NCBI RefSeq assembly: GCF_943734655.1 | Contig: NC_071354.1 | Span: 155,083,142 to 155,147,141, forward strand | Reading direction: 5' to 3' | Length of the DNA: 64,000 nucleotides | Source of the DNA: Sabethes cyaneus | Lineage: Eukaryota; Arthropoda; Insecta; Diptera; Culicidae | Shown: positions 1-12,580 of the stretch, piece by piece | Layout of the letters: each line of letters opens with the position of its first letter | Numbering within the stretch: the stretch's first letter is position 1 | Notes under the pieces: generated by a model | Databases searched by the model: none | What the model was told of the DNA's origin: nothing | What the model saw: the letters and a program-made list of their open reading frames with translations, nothing else | Position numbers and translations under genes: made by a program

Positions 1-546
1 CAACATTTGCAAATTTGAGACCATTTTTAAGAGTTGCAGATTTGTTTGCTTCCCATCTATCTCCCGCCTAAACTTACAACTGAGCATCTTGTATAGCTTA
101 TCCTTTAAGCATTCCAAAAATGTATAAAAAACTTAAAATTGCTTGGAAAATTATTGAGTTATTCATGATAGTATCTGTACACCTAGCCAAAAAACGTTTT
201 TTTTGCAATAACTTGAAATTTTGGGGGTGTGAGGATGATGTCATATGTGTTTTTATGATGTACTAGGTGTGACTAACAACGTACACTAGGTCACTTGCAA
301 AGTATATTAAAAAAAAATTTTGTCACACCGTGTCATTATTATCATTAGTAGTAGTTTTGTTCTTGATTTAGTCAAATTGTTTCCAAATGCACATTTTCAC
401 CAGGGCAACAATAGTATTTTCAAATATCTTTATCAAGGCCAAGGTTCAAAACGGTCCAATGCATGCTACGATCTTTTTGAGTAATGATTTGGAAAACATC
501 ATCCGAAGGCGTGTTTGGAAAACGTAAATACCCATTGATTGATATT
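1..546. other. AT-rich intergenic DNA
   Basis: No convincing open reading frame, splice pattern or repeat terminus was seen here. The stretch ends where sequence matching the RTE copy at 46168-48425 begins. Confidence 0.5.
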
Positions 547-2030
547 GAACCTCAAACTCATCCTCGTTGATTACCACGGTACTTCCCAAACGGGCCCTGT
601 CGCGCTCGGTCCCGCCCGCCAGCATATACTTCGTTTTAGACGTCTTATCTTCAACCCAATTTTCTCTGCTTCGCGTTTAAATCTGGTTTACTGATGTTTC
701 ACCGCCAGATAAATTGACTGGATTTATTGAAAATCGTGCCCCGCATTTCGATCGCCTCTCGCCTTCAACGCAATGTTGAATAGCAAGAAGGAAAGACCAT
801 CTCTTTGTCGAAGTCCTCTGCGAGATTCGAATAGGTCCGAAAATCCACCCGAAATTCACCCGAAACACTGGATCCCATTCATCGTAGCCATGATAAGTCT
901 AGTAAGCTTACTCGGAAAGCCGTTTTCGTTTAAATTTTCCCATAGCTCTTGTCGGTTTACACTATCATATGCGACTTTGAAATCAATGAACAGGTGATGC
1001 GTGGAGACTCAGAATTCGCGGCATTTCTGAAGGATCTGCCGCAAGGTGAAGATTTGGTCCATTGCAGACTGACCCTCCATAAAGCGTGTCTGATAACTTC
1101 CCTCAAATTTATTGGCTATTTGCGATTTGGGACAGCACTTTGTATTCGGCATTTAGGATAGTGATCGCTCGGCAGTTCACACAATTCAGCTTATCGCCTT
1201 TCTTGTAGTGTAGTGTAGGTAGGACCCCTTCTTTCCACTCCTCCAGTGCCTCATTCCGTATCCCAAATCTTAGCAATCAGTTGATGCAGACAGCCGACCA
1301 ACTTGTCCTGGCCCATTTTGATACCTCCATCTTTTACTCTGCACATTTCGGTTCTCGGCACAAAGCCTTCGCAAGATTCGTTGAGTTGATCGGCACTTCT
1401 TCTCCTTGAAGAGTCGGGTATGTTGTCTTCTGTTTGTATCGCTCCACATTCTGATGGGTGGCTCTACGCAGCGTTTATACCCGCGGTGCGTTTTTCCCAT
1501 CCAATATCCTCGTCAAACCATTCGTTACGTCAATTCGGTGCCACATGGCCTAGGACGTTTCCCCTACGCTGTTAATGGCTGTTTTCACAGCATTCCAACA
1601 GTCCTCAAGAGACGCTTCATCCAGCTCACCCTCTTCCGGCAGCGCGGTTTCGAGAGATAACGCGTGGCTTTCGGCGACACCCGGCTGCGTCAGTCGCGCT
1701 AGATTATACCGTGGCGGGCATCGGTATCGTATGTTGTTCACAACAGATTGTTTTTGACGTATCCTTACTATCACTAGGTAGTGATCCAAAACAATGTTAG
1801 CGATCGGATACGTTCTGACGTCAATAATGTCTTAAAAGTCCCGATCATCTATCAGAACGTGATCGATTTGTGGTTCCGTCTGGTTGGGTGAACCAGGTGG
1901 TCGGTGGTAGAGGTTATGCTGAAAGAAGGCACTACGTATGGTCATGTTCTTGGAGGCGGCGAAGTCTTAGGCCGTTTTCGTTCGTTTTCGGGTGCGCACT
2001 GAACCGTCCAATCACCGATTTAAATTCCTC
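547..2030 (-). mobile_element. Degenerate RTE-clade LINE (subfamily B)
   Basis: On the minus strand this follows the element at 46168-48425 closely, with many substitutions, stops and internal deletions. Examples are the shared stretches near 570-640 (RT C-terminal region) and 1550-1790 (linker after the endonuclease). It reaches further 5' than the 46-kb copy: about 1800-1990 reads as the C-terminal part of an AP-type endonuclease, with a QIDHVLID motif and a DHYLV motif in the order seen in RTE elements. The 3' end is missing. It is a dead remnant with no intact frame. Confidence 0.85.
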
Positions 2031-2815
2031 CTCCTGATCAACCTGTGCACTACAGTCCAAAAGTCTTTCGATTTTAAAATAAAATTGAAAAGTGATAGGG
2101 TAATCGGAATCTTTTCGGCAGTCCGAAATGTATGAACTATCGTGTTGCCAAAATTCAGTTTCCTTTCTGGAAATAAATGAGGGAACCAATAAGCAGAGCT
2201 GTCAAATGCTCGGTTAAAATGAAGATATTTATCAGAAAGATAGAAGAGAGGGCTGATCATATCAAACTGTAAAAATCTGTCAAACAGTGAATCATTAGTT
2301 TTTATTAAATTTATCATCAAATATAGACTTAATTGAAATAAAAAAAAAGCACTGTAATTCTCAGAAAATGACAAGCTATCAGATGAGGTAAAAAATTCAC
2401 TTTTTTGGGAAAATTGAAATACCCAATGTCAACTAATACACAAAAGTGACGTCAACGTTTGGATTCCATGTAATTAGTAAAATAAATATAGAAACAGCAA
2501 TAGTTAGCATGCACTGAAATGAATAAGTTACACAGAAGAAAACCCCAAAATTGGCCTTTGTTTAAATAGTGCCTAAAATTTACGATTTTTACTTATACTG
2601 AAAAATTGTAAAATAGATATCGTCACCTTTGCAGTACGCTGATTTCCTTATAGCAAGGAATACGTATGCCAAGTTTGGCAAAGAATAGTCCAGGCTTTCC
2701 ACAGGTACTGTGGAATACACATGCAAATATGTTTATACATGTCTATAATGGAATAGATTTGCTTGTTCGCTGCCATAATGGTTAAAAAGCTATATGTTTC
2801 AAAATTGTTTAAACA
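2031..2815. other. AT-rich intergenic DNA
   Basis: No gene or repeat boundary is visible. The short frames here have no family signature. The right edge holds the 3' flank of the minus-strand gene at 2875-3225. Confidence 0.45.
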
Positions 2816-2822
2816 TTTAAAG

Positions 2823-2828
2823 TTTATT
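2823..2828 (-). terminator. Polyadenylation signal AATAAA
   Basis: AATAAA on the minus strand lies about 47 bases beyond the stop codon of the tyrosine-rich gene at 2875-3225, a normal distance for an insect 3' end. Confidence 0.55.
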
Positions 2829-2874
2829 AAGTCTCTTGTTTCAAAATTTTTACAAACATCAATCTTCATCCGTT

Positions 2875-3225
2875 TTACCAGTAGTAATACCGTGGGTACT
2901 GTCTGTAATAACGCGGATAGTACGAATAATAGCTGGGATAATGATAACTTCGATAACGGTAGTAACGAGGATAACGATATCTATAGCCAAATCCAAAGGT
3001 TTCAGATCGTTCTAAATCCTTCTTTCCGGCATCATTCGCATCCAGAGCGGCGACTTGGTCACCGGACTGAAATTCTTCTTCCGAAGGTCCGCCTGACTCC
3101 TGAACTGGGATCGCATTGGCCAGTGCGATTACTACGCAAATCAGCACCAATACCTGTCAAAAAGCATATAAAATTATATTATTTAAACACCTTATTCGAT
3201 TTTAATTGTGCCGTACCTTCAGCAT
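2875..3225 (-). CDS. Small secreted tyrosine-rich protein
   Basis: Two exons on the minus strand. Exon 1 codes only Met-Leu-Lys (3217-3225) and is followed by a GTACGG donor. A 63-base intron ends in a TTGACAG acceptor and exon 2 runs 3153-2875, giving 95 residues. Splicing yields a typical signal peptide (MLKVLVLICVVIALANA, likely cut before IPV). An acidic middle section follows, then a tail of about 37 residues with 18 tyrosines in PRYY/SYY repeats, ending YYYW. A TATA box (3324-3331) and AATAAA (2823-2828) frame it. The tail suggests an extracellular structural role such as cuticle, eggshell or tube lining; that is inference. A KKDLERSE motif before the tail resembles KEDLTRTD in the gene at 20864-21217, so the two may be paralogues. 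The family is not recognised. Confidence 0.8.
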
Positions 3226-3323
3226 GTTTACGATTAGTAGTCTTTTATCCTTAAATCCCAGTCAATGCGTGCGGCGATCTTCAACAGCTTGAACTTGAAT
3301 GATGGCCATTCGGCGTGCAATTG

Positions 3324-3331
3324 CTTATATA
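3324..3331 (-). promoter_or_regulatory. TATA box of the tyrosine-rich gene
   Basis: TATATAAG on the minus strand, about 100 bases before the start codon. An initiator-like TCATTC lies about 25-30 bases downstream, near 3300, as expected for an insect RNA polymerase II core promoter. Confidence 0.6.
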
Positions 3332-3339
3332 CGCTGGGA

Positions 3340-4678
3340 AATTGAGCCACATTGGTTTGCGCCACAAAAGAATTCCACTTACCTGCAGTCATGCGGTCAA
3401 AGGTACAAGAATGACGTCGAGATGCGGCAGGAAGATACCTATTTCAAGCAAGTATAATCCAATTGTTGTTCTTGTTCTAGCAGAGATTGTTGAACCACGG
3501 TTGGTGCCATCTGATAGTTTAAGCTGCGCGGTGGCTAGGAGGGATCAGTCAACTTGAAACGCCGTGCCGCCGACAAAAGACACTCCTACGATATTTTTAA
3601 CCTATTTCCTGGAATAGTCTGTAAATTAGAACAGTTGGGGGCTTGGCACGTGTTGATTTTGACCTTCAAATTGAAATTTAAAGAAACACAAAACTGCGGG
3701 TCCAAGGAATGACTGTTTTTATTATTACAATATAGAACTTCTGTATTTCATAATTTTTTTTTGTGGCTTTAATGGTTTCATCAATCACCGGGAGCTATCA
3801 TGTGATCATTTGAAAACTTGTCTGCTTTCGAACTTTGCACCTCGGATAAAGTGGAGGTAGATGTACCTACAAAGCGAGCTACCAACACTATCCGGTGAGT
3901 TGAATATAAATATTTGCATCTTAATAATATCACTCATAATCATGTGAATCAATGCTACTAGAATAGAAAATTTAAAATTTCAATTCAAGTACAATTTTCC
4001 CAGCAAGGTATTGTTCGACTTTGCCACCGATAGTGATACCTGAGAATGCGACGTGAAGATTAACATGGTTAATATTTCGAACATCAAAAGGTTTGTCTGT
4101 GATCGTCGTTTAGTTATGTTTGTATTGTTACCGTTATTAAGCATACATCAATATAATTTGGTATACAAAATGTTAAAATGAAGATTTTATGAACTTTATG
4201 AAAACTGCTTCTCCTGTAAATTTTATAATTATTATTTAACTATTTAACAATTATTTAAACCAAAACAAATTTCTTATTGGTTTGTTTTTCTTTTCAGAAT
4301 CTTAATGTTATTCATGATTGTGTGCAATCATGCCACAAATATGCCAAACAGTAAGAGGATTCATATAAAATAGAGAAAATGTAACGTTTTCATGTGCTAC
4401 GTTCTAATAATAATTCAAAACCATTGCATAATTTATTGTTCAACTATTTTTATAAGGTAAGTACAAATTTTATTGTTACTAAATGAAAAAGCTGTTAGCA
4501 AATACACTTTTTAGGAAATTCAATCTCCGTATGCTTGGCGCATGCAAAGTTGATTTTCGAAAGAATATTTTTCAAAGAAATATTTGAACAAAATCTTAAA
4601 TATATTTTACAGGTAAGTCATATTGCTGCATTACAAAGCTGGTAACAATATTTGACACAGGGGTTTAATGTCGCTATA
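3340..4678. other. Intergenic DNA without recognised content
   Basis: AT-rich with short frames only. No repeat end, transposase or splice pattern was recognised. Confidence 0.4.
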
Positions 4679-5528
4679 TAGGGTAAATGATTTTGAAATG
4701 GACCTAGTCGAATTCTGATCTTGAATGGACCTATTTTTAAATAAGAATTTTAGGATATAATTATCAAGTCTTTGTACTGTATTTAGCTTTTATGTTTATC
4801 TTTAATCATTTCTGAACGTAAATATACCAAAATTAAATTAAAATTATAGCCAAAACCACTTTATTGCCGCTTATTTAAAAGTAGCTGTTTTTCAGCGGTT
4901 TGGCAGTCACCATAGAATTCAAACTGTTACTACCCGGAACCCTTCTGGTTTGAAATAAAACAATACTCTTAAAATGATGCTAAAATATGTGTAATTTCAA
5001 TTTAGGTATTTAAAAGTTCAGTAAAACCAGTAAAATCTTCAAATTCCTTAAAAATGTTAACCCCCTTTTTTGATCTTGAATGGACCTAGTATTGATTTTA
5101 GAATGGACCTAGTTTTGCGCTCCGAGACATCACTGGCGGTAGCTATTATTGCCTACCACTAACGAACACGTCGTTGTATATTCCATAAAACTGCTTGTTG
5201 TCACTATAGTATCTCCGTTTATAATTAATCTATAAGCACGGGATATTGAAAGTAGGCTTGATTTATAGCCTAAATAAAAACTTAATTATATTGATAAAAC
5301 TAACTATCACTCATCCTTTTTCGTAGTTGCTTCATAGTGTTTGTACATTGTAGCCTCTAGTTTTGAAACTAAAAAGTCTTCCTAATTAGTTAGCTAACAT
5401 ATGTCATTTTATGCTTAAAACAATATAAACTTAATTTATTCTCAGTATTGTACAAAAATTTTAACCATCATTGATTAAAAGATAAGATGGATCAAAAGAT
5501 AAGAGGGATACTAACTGCATTCTGTTAA

Positions 5529-6251
5529 GGGGGCATAGTACCTTTTCAATTTTTTAAAACCTAATTTTTTTTTATTGATTATTTCGAAAGATTAACATTT
5601 TAACCATATGTGTTTGAAGTCGTTTGCATGAATTCCAAATATTGACAAAGTTACATTTGTACCGCGCATGTCTGGAGCGATTAAACAACGAGTAAAAATT
5701 TCAACGTCGTTTTTCTCGAAATCAGGTTTTGAAAGTCGGTACCATAAATATCTCAAGAACGGCTCAAGCAATTCTTATGATTCTTTTTTTGTTTGAAAGT
5801 CAACAAAATTATCTAGTGTTTGACCCATCCTTTTCTTGATATTGTAATTTTTGAATTTTTTAGAAATGTTTAAAGTCAATTTTTTCGCTTAAAAACCATA
5901 CTTTTATGTTTCAATGTCCGCCATTTTGTTATGTGTTCGAATTCTAAAAAAGGATGGATCAAACACGAGATAATTTAATGTTCTTTCATGTCGTTTTGGA
6001 ATTTTTCAATTCGGATAAGCCCCCCAGCGCTAATCCATGGTACCGCACTTCATGGTTTTTTTGAACGACTATCTTCAAGAAGCCGTAGGGGCAAGGGGAA
6101 GAGGTTCCCTTATGAAAACAAAATTGCAAATATTAGTATAAAATGCAATGTTTCGAATGCCAAAAACCCGATTCAATTTGCCTTTCGCGTTATCGAGAAA
6201 AAATTATTTGAAATTAGGCAAAAAATATGGTGTAAAAGGTATTATGCCCCT
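5529..6251. mobile_element. piggyBac-like (TTAA) MITE, copy 1
   Basis: This is 723 bp bounded by TTAA (5525-5528 and 6252-6255), with terminal inverted repeats beginning GGGGGCATAGTACC on the left and AGGGGCATAATACC on the right. A second copy of identical length is at 40288-41010. TTAA target duplication with G/C-rich ends is the hallmark of the piggyBac superfamily. There is no transposase, so movement would depend on an enzyme supplied elsewhere. Confidence 0.8.
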
Positions 6252-6356
6252 TTAAAAAGAGCTATTTTTGCTTCATTTGCATTTAGCACAAAACCAGTTA
6301 CACTTAAATTTTTCGATTGGATTTTACGTATTTGTTTTAGCACGAAGCAAAAGTGT

Positions 6357-6393
6357 AATCTATATAATCTATATAAGTAATCTATATAAGTAG
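6357..6393. repeat. Short AATCTATAT tandem repeat
   Basis: Three to four imperfect repeats of an AATCTATATAAG-type unit, inside the inverted-repeat element at 4681-8955. Confidence 0.6.
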
Positions 6394-7186
6394 AGCAAAA
6401 TTTTTTCAATTTGTTCGCCCTATGTAAAAAAATTCCCAAATTATGCTAAACGGGACAATTCTTGTATCATTAAAAGTAATGCACAGAAGAATGAAACAAG
6501 TTATTTGAGAATACAATTCTGAAGATTTATATATAGCTTTATTGTATAGGAAACTCTAATATCTAATACTCTTAACTATCTACAGGCAACATCGTAAAAA
6601 TGGTTCGAATCAAAATTTTTTTCATGGACAAATAACGTCCTGTATTTTCCATATAAATACAGCAAAAAGTTTTGCTGTAAGTTTAAGTTTTGACAAAACT
6701 CAGATGAGAAATAGTTTAAACACGTTAATCAAGCATATACCAAAGCTTCAAAACACCTTTAGCGCGCTGACCGAAAACCCTAAGGCCAATAAAATTCAAC
6801 CGGATCCTGTAGTCACAAAATCAGATTCGTCTGAGTAAAAAGAAGCAGCCACTTCTGATGGTTAAGAACGCCAACTTCCTCACCCTCGTGAAACTTTGTG
6901 ATGCCCAACCGCCCTACAAAATTACCCGGTTTGGCAAAAAAATCATCTGTGCGTCAATGGAGGATTTAGAAATTAGGTAAAGGCCTGGATAATGATATGG
7001 TGCAAAAAATATAAAATTTGGATCAATATCTGGACCATTTTCGAACTGGATATGCCTAAAAAAATAATATTGTATTTGATAATTTTCTAGTTTAGTTAAA
7101 ATAATTATGAGGCTCAGAATAAAGTAAAATTAGGCCATTACAAATATTTTATAAAGTTTTTGTCCTTCCGGTGTTGGGCCACTAAA

Positions 7187-7537
7187 GGGGGGGGGACAAA
7201 GTAAATTTTTTAATCGAGCAAAAAACATGGGTTTGAAGCATTTTTATTTAAAGTTTAAGCGTGAAAACTAAATCTGTTCTTGCTTTTAATATATACGTTA
7301 TTATTTTCCATGCAAAAATGTACGAAAAGAAGACAAAAACGAGAGAATTTTTTTTGGACGATTTTCGGAAACTCCGAATTCGAATTTCCATTTCTGTTTC
7401 GTGCTAGAAGTGTTAAGTACACTCATTTTTCGAGTTTTTCAGGCTGTAGCCCACGGAAAATTGATTTTATACTCACATCCTCCAAATTTTTTTTAGCCCC
7501 GATTTTTCAAGCCAATTTCCAAAGGGGGGGGGGGGGG
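7187..7537. repeat. Segment bounded by two poly-G runs
   Basis: A run of 9 G (7187-7195) and one of 14 G (7524-7537) stand about 330 bases apart, each preceded by AAA and followed shortly by ACAAA. This hints at a duplicated terminus or an old small insertion. No coding content was recognised. Confidence 0.3.
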
Positions 7538-8958
7538 TTGACAAAAACTTAAAAAATATTTTGCAAAGGCCTTATATTCCGCCGATAAGTAAGCAGGTTG
7601 ACTTCACATCACCTTTTGGTCGATTGACAGATAGATTAAAAATCAGTTTAGTAAAATATTCAAAATCAAGCAACCGGACTAACGTTGTACTACGTCATCC
7701 GTGGTCGTATCTTATACACAACCCCTCTGATTTTTTTCTTGGGGGATGTAAAGTTTTCTTTAAGCACCTCTGACTTGTGACAAAATTAATACCACCTTGT
7801 CCACCGAAATTGAGTGACCCTGAGATCTAAAATATTCATTTTTGAAACTTTCTATTTTCTATCTGGTACAGTTCTTCATCGACTATCATTTAAAATTAAA
7901 ACCTAGTATCTAAGCTTACCTTTAAACCTAGTAGAATTACCAAGTCTAATTTTTTCAAGCACCATTTACAGTATGATTTCGAATTTGACAACAAATGCGT
8001 GTCGCCTATGTTGCCAAAATCGAAACCGTGGCAAAATCTAGACCAATTTTCAACTGAAAAAATTGCATATAAATGTGTCAAAAATTGAATAATTACCACT
8101 AATTAACGAATTTTTCACGATTGCAACGGTTTTATATTCAAAATGTTCGACAGGGGCTGTCGCAAACCTTTAGATGCTTTGCAGTAAGACGTAGTCCTAC
8201 GTCAGTAGAAGTCTGACCTTTCGAAATATGTAGTCACTAAATAAAAACTCGAACCCCACTGTACTTGATAAACTACGTTTAATACAAGTTATATTACATA
8301 TTTTTAATGAATGGTTTAAATTTTTGAAACTAATAGGCGACATAATTTTTTTATGACGTGGAAATCGTTTCAACCATATCTGAACAACAGGTAATAATAA
8401 ATTCCCAATATACAAATGTCACACACAGATACATACACAACGCATATCAAGTCACTGAAACATTGTTCAATTGTTGGGCTGACATAAAAACAAGACCCTC
8501 GGTGACTGTGGCCGATTTCAAATTTTTCAACCGACTTTCATACCTTTCTAACAGAGTATAAGAAAGGTAAAAGCTGTTCAACCTTGTGTCCTATTAATAA
8601 ATAACAGTAGTATAGTTGTACTATTAAAAAAAATTCTTTGTTATTATTTTGTTCATTTACATGGAAGAAACTATGATCCAAATTTAGGTCCATTTCAAAA
8701 TCAAAAATAGGTCCAATTCAAGATCATGTTGGGTCCATTCAAGATCAAAAAAAGGCTTTGGCAAAAAACGATATATTTAATAAAAGTTTCATCAATTATA
8801 CATGTTTAAAGTACTGATAATGTAGAAAAAAGGTGGTACTTTCCAACAAATAGTAACATCACCACATATTATTTATAAATGACGAGTAAATTGAGCAGGA
8901 GTGCGAGTGGTGGTGTTAAAAAGCGCTAAATAGGTCCATTCAAGATCAATTACCCTAA

Positions 8959-10245
8959 TAGAAGATATTCAATTGTATGATGATATCAAAACATAATATT
9001 CATGTATCCTACAATAAGTATGAAATTGTTTCCTTTTATGAGCATTGGATGTATAGATTTTGTCTTTAAGTAGCCATCATCTTATCCACAATCTTAGATC
9101 ACACAAAATTATTAATCACTTTTGAATATGAACTTACTAATAATTTAAAATTAAAAGATGTTGGCTTTGGTCTCGGATTTCTTACGAAAACGAATCGTCA
9201 TATAACGTTTTCGGAACATACAGGAAAACATGTTTATTCAGGACTGATATTTTTTCGTAAATATTCTGGGTTAATCTCCGTTCTGGGAATGGATTAATCA
9301 GAGGTCGCTTATTTCAATCAGTTGAAAATAAATGAGCTTAAAATGTAGTATTTTGATTAAAGTCTATTAAAACACCATCAAGAATCACTTAACCATATAT
9401 GTAATAAAGCCAAACATAATTTATTGTGTTTTCGACAAAAAATATGACGAATTAAAAATTTTGTCAAAAAACTTGCATTTTTTCAACTGCTGAAGAGAAA
9501 CACCACCTCACAACTTTGGGCACTGACTACAACATTACTAAGTGTCAAGCACTCAATTTTCACATATCATATTGTAGTAGACATGTGATCGCTTGCGTCA
9601 TTTAATGTCATGGTCACAAGCTTATAACAATGATAATTTGAAACAAATTTGCAATACATCAGTAAAATTCAGAACAGTTTAAGGAAGCACCGTTGTGAAT
9701 GCATTGGGGTAAATAAAATAAGTTCCAGTGCCTCAATTTTTAACGTGAGAAATCAGAAGTTTAGTTCAATAATAGTGACGTTCAGTGGTAACAGCTTGAA
9801 AAACTAAAGTTTACAAGAAGATTGGTATGCTGACATTCCTCACCTAGTCAACCCATCGCTCATAGTAAGGTAAAACAACCAGTGCAGTGGTTCGCTTAGA
9901 CTGCTTATAATAGGTTTCTTTACCTTATGTATTTGGTCGAAAAAATACGTTTTCAGTTGAATCGTAAAAATATCAGTATCTGATTAGCGAACTTACGCCT
10001 AACGTATTAGGTACGTTATTACGTGAGACATTCACGAAGCGTGCATAACGGCAGGCGCTTACATGCTGTCTTTGGGAACATGTGAATGTTTATTCCTGTC
10101 TCCGCCGGCAACTTTGATGCACGGCAATAGCTTTTTATCAGGTTGAAATTAAAGGTAATGTCAGTATTTTCAACGTTTCTCTTGTTTTCTCATGTCCTAA
10201 AGCAAATTGTTTGTTTTGGTTCGCGAACTTCGTAGCAGAATTCCG
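8959..10245. other. Intergenic DNA without recognised content
   Basis: AT-rich, with no gene or repeat end recognised. It separates two TA-flanked inverted-repeat elements. Confidence 0.4.
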
Positions 10246-10700
10246 TAGGGGAAATGTGTATAATGTGCCCCCCCTAAGAATAAATGGATATATATCCGTT
10301 ATACTTCCCCAAATTAACGTTACAACTACGTGTATATGTTGGTATTCGTGCTGAAAACCAATTGGAATTGTTTATTTCATTTAGTATTGTGGAATAAATA
10401 TGCTAGGAATTATTTAATAAAAGCACCTAAATGTTGTTTTTCTCGTTTGCGCGGGGTAAAATGCCCCATCTGCAGTATAATATGCCCAATGCGGTAATTT
10501 AAGTACTTCTACCAGTGACAGACCAACTCTATTTTGTAGAAAAGAAAACTATTTCCGTTGTTTTCAAAATATCGTATTTTTATATAAAATAAACCTAGTT
10601 TCGGCCTTCTGGTGCACTTTTTCTTTTTTGCATGGGGCACATTATACTGCAGCTGTGGCGTTTTGTACTGGGTAGTTGAATTACCTAGAATTTGGACGTT

Positions 10701-12580
10701 CCTTCCTTCCTTTAATCAGCTCCAGGCCGTGGTTTCCTCTGCTGTACGAAGAAGTCGTCTCCATTCTACTCGGTCCATGGCCGCAATTCGCCAGCCACGT
10801 AGTCTACGTAGGGTCCGCAGGTCGCCTTCCACTTGATCGATCCATCTTGCTCGCTGCGCGCCCCGCCGTCTCGTTCCAGTCGGATCGTTATTGAGAACTT
10901 TTTTAACCGGGCAGTCGTCCGACATCCTCACGACATGCCCAGCCCATCGCAGGCGACCGATTTTTGCAGTGGCAGCGATGGGTGGTTCCCTAAGCAGCTG
11001 ATGCAATTCATGGTTCATTCGCCTCCTCCACGTTCCGTCTTCCATCTGCACTCCGCCGTAGATGGTGCGCAACACCTTCCGTTCGAAAACACTAAGGGCG
11101 CGTTGGTCCTCCACGAGCATAGTCCATGTCTCATGGCCGTAAAGGACTACCGGTCTAATCAGCGTCTTGTAGATTGTTAACTTCGTGCGGTGGCGAATTT
11201 TGTTCGATCGCAGCGTCCTACGGAGTCCAAAGTAGGCACGATTTCCTGCCATAATGCGTCTTTGTATTTCTCTGCTGGTGTCGTTGTCTGCGGTAACCAG
11301 TGAGCCCAGATACACGAACTCTTCTACCACCTCGATTTCATCACCGTCTAAATGAATTCGGGGAGGGAGGTCAGCATTCACTTCTTTAGAACCTCTTCCT
11401 TTCATGTATTTTGTTTTCGATACATTAATGACAAGTCCTATCCGTTTGGCTTCAGCTTTCAGTCCGATGTACGTTTCCGCCATCCTCTCAAAGGTACGTG
11501 TAATGATGTCAACGTCGTCAGCGAAACCAAGAAGCTGGACGGACTTCGTGAATATCGTGCCACTCGTGTCTATACCCGCTCTTCTTATCACACCCTCCAA
11601 AGCGATGTTAAACAGCAAACATGAAAGCCCATCACCTTGCCGTAACCCTCTTCGAGATCCAAAGGGACTCGAGACTGCCCCTGATACTCGAACAACACAC
11701 ATTACTCGATCCATCGTCGCCTTGACCAATCGCGTTAGTTTATCCGGAAATCCGTAGTAGTGCATAATCTGCCATAGCTGATCTCGATCGATCGTGTCGT
11801 ACGCCGATTTGAAGTCGATGAATAAATGATGCGTGGGCACGTTGTATTCGCGACATTTCTGCAACACTTGCCGAAGCGCGAAAATCTGGTCCGTGGTGGC
11901 ACGGGCACCCATGAATCCCGCTTGATATTGCCCCACGAACTCCTTTGCAAATGGTGATAGTCGACGACATAAAAGTTGGGAGAGTACCTTGTAGGCGGCG
12001 TTCAACAGTGTGATTGCGCGGTAATTGCAACAATCCAACTTGTCGCCCTTTTTGTAGATCGGACACACGATGCCTTCCGTCCACTCCTCCGGTAGTAGCT
12101 CATCCTCCCAAATCTTGACAATGACCCAGTGCAGCGCTCTAGCCAGTGCGTCACCACCGTATTTCAGCAGCTCGCCGGGTAGCTGATCAGCCCCAGCCGC
12201 TTTATTGTTCTTCAGCCGACCGATCTCTTCTGCTACCTCCTGGAGGTCAGGGGCTGGTATTCTGTCGTCTTCTGCACGTGCTCCAAGATCTATTGCCATA
12301 TCGTCACCTCCATGTTCAGCTACATCGCTGTTAAGGTGCTCGTCATAATACTGCTTCCACCTCTCGATCACCTCACGTTCGTTCGTGAGAAGATTACCGT
12401 CTGAGTCTCGACACATATCGGCCTGCGGCACATGGCCTTTGCGCGAGCGGTTTAACTTCTCGTAGAACCTCCGTTTATCGTTAGCACGGTACAGTTCTTC
12501 CATCGCCTCGCGATCCCGATTTTCCTGTAGGCGCTTTTTCCTCCGGAAGACTGAGTTTTGCCTGTTTTGGACGTTGGACG
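10701..12580 (-). mobile_element. RTE-clade LINE (subfamily A), 5'-truncated, young
   Basis: Inserted in the inverted-repeat element at 10248-13106. An 11-base direct repeat ATTTGGACGTT at 10690-10700 and 12581-12591 marks the target-site duplication. The 3' end on the minus strand is a short GAAG-type tail, usual for RTE elements, which end in small microsatellites instead of poly-A. The copy is truncated upstream of the reverse transcriptase and so lacks the endonuclease. The intact frame and perfect duplication indicate a recent insertion. Confidence 0.9.
10716..12503 (-). CDS. RTE reverse transcriptase, 5'-truncated but open
   Basis: A 595-residue frame, also open upstream as far as the truncation point near 12580. 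The reverse transcriptase copies the element RNA at a nicked chromosomal site. Visible blocks are a KNNKAAGADQLPGELLKYGG motif near residue 100, palm motif A (LFIDFKSAYD, Asp about 230), motif B (RQGDGLSCLLFN, about 288-299) and motif C (FADD, about 327-330). The thumb and C-terminal region carries the RLRWAGHVVRM signature typical of RTE elements. All catalytic aspartates are present, but without the endonuclease domain the protein could not mobilise its own RNA. The Met at 12503 is only the first methionine of a truncated frame, not a natural start. Confidence 0.9.
   Translation of the reverse strand: MEELYRANDKRRFYEKLNRSRKGHVPQADMCRDSDGNLLTNEREVIERWKQYYDEHLNSDVAEHGGDDMAIDLGARAEDDRIPAPDLQEVAEEIGRLKNNKAAGADQLPGELLKYGGDALARALHWVIVKIWEDELLPEEWTEGIVCPIYKKGDKLDCCNYRAITLLNAAYKVLSQLLCRRLSPFAKEFVGQYQAGFMGARATTDQIFALRQVLQKCREYNVPTHHLFIDFKSAYDTIDRDQLWQIMHYYGFPDKLTRLVKATMDRVMCVVRVSGAVSSPFGSRRGLRQGDGLSCLLFNIALEGVIRRAGIDTSGTIFTKSVQLLGFADDVDIITRTFERMAETYIGLKAEAKRIGLVINVSKTKYMKGRGSKEVNADLPPRIHLDGDEIEVVEEFVYLGSLVTADNDTSREIQRRIMAGNRAYFGLRRTLRSNKIRHRTKLTIYKTLIRPVVLYGHETWTMLVEDQRALSVFERKVLRTIYGGVQMEDGTWRRRMNHELHQLLREPPIAATAKIGRLRWAGHVVRMSDDCPVKKVLNNDPTGTRRRGAQRARWIDQVEGDLRTLRRLRGWRIAAMDRVEWRRLLRTAEETTAWS

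Larger units (their letters stand above)
4681..8955. mobile_element. TA-flanked inverted-repeat element with GGACC subterminal motifs
   Basis: The left end (TA, then GGGTAAATGATTTTGAAATG) is mirrored by the right end, which reads TA then GGGTAATTGATCTTGAATGG on the opposite strand. The motif GATCTTGAATGGACCTA or close variants recurs just inside both ends (about 4700-4735, 5070-5112, 8670-8760, 8935-8950) in inverted orientation. TA on both sides fits Tc1/mariner-like or related MITE insertion. No transposase was seen in the 4.3 kb interior, and a TTAA-flanked MITE sits inside at 5529-6251. It is either a large non-autonomous element or two related MITEs with unrelated DNA between them. Confidence 0.55.

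Noticed and set aside
5988..6380. A 130-codon frame in the TTAA MITE
   Set aside because: It runs past the MITE boundary, and the equivalent frame is not kept in the copy at 40288-41010.
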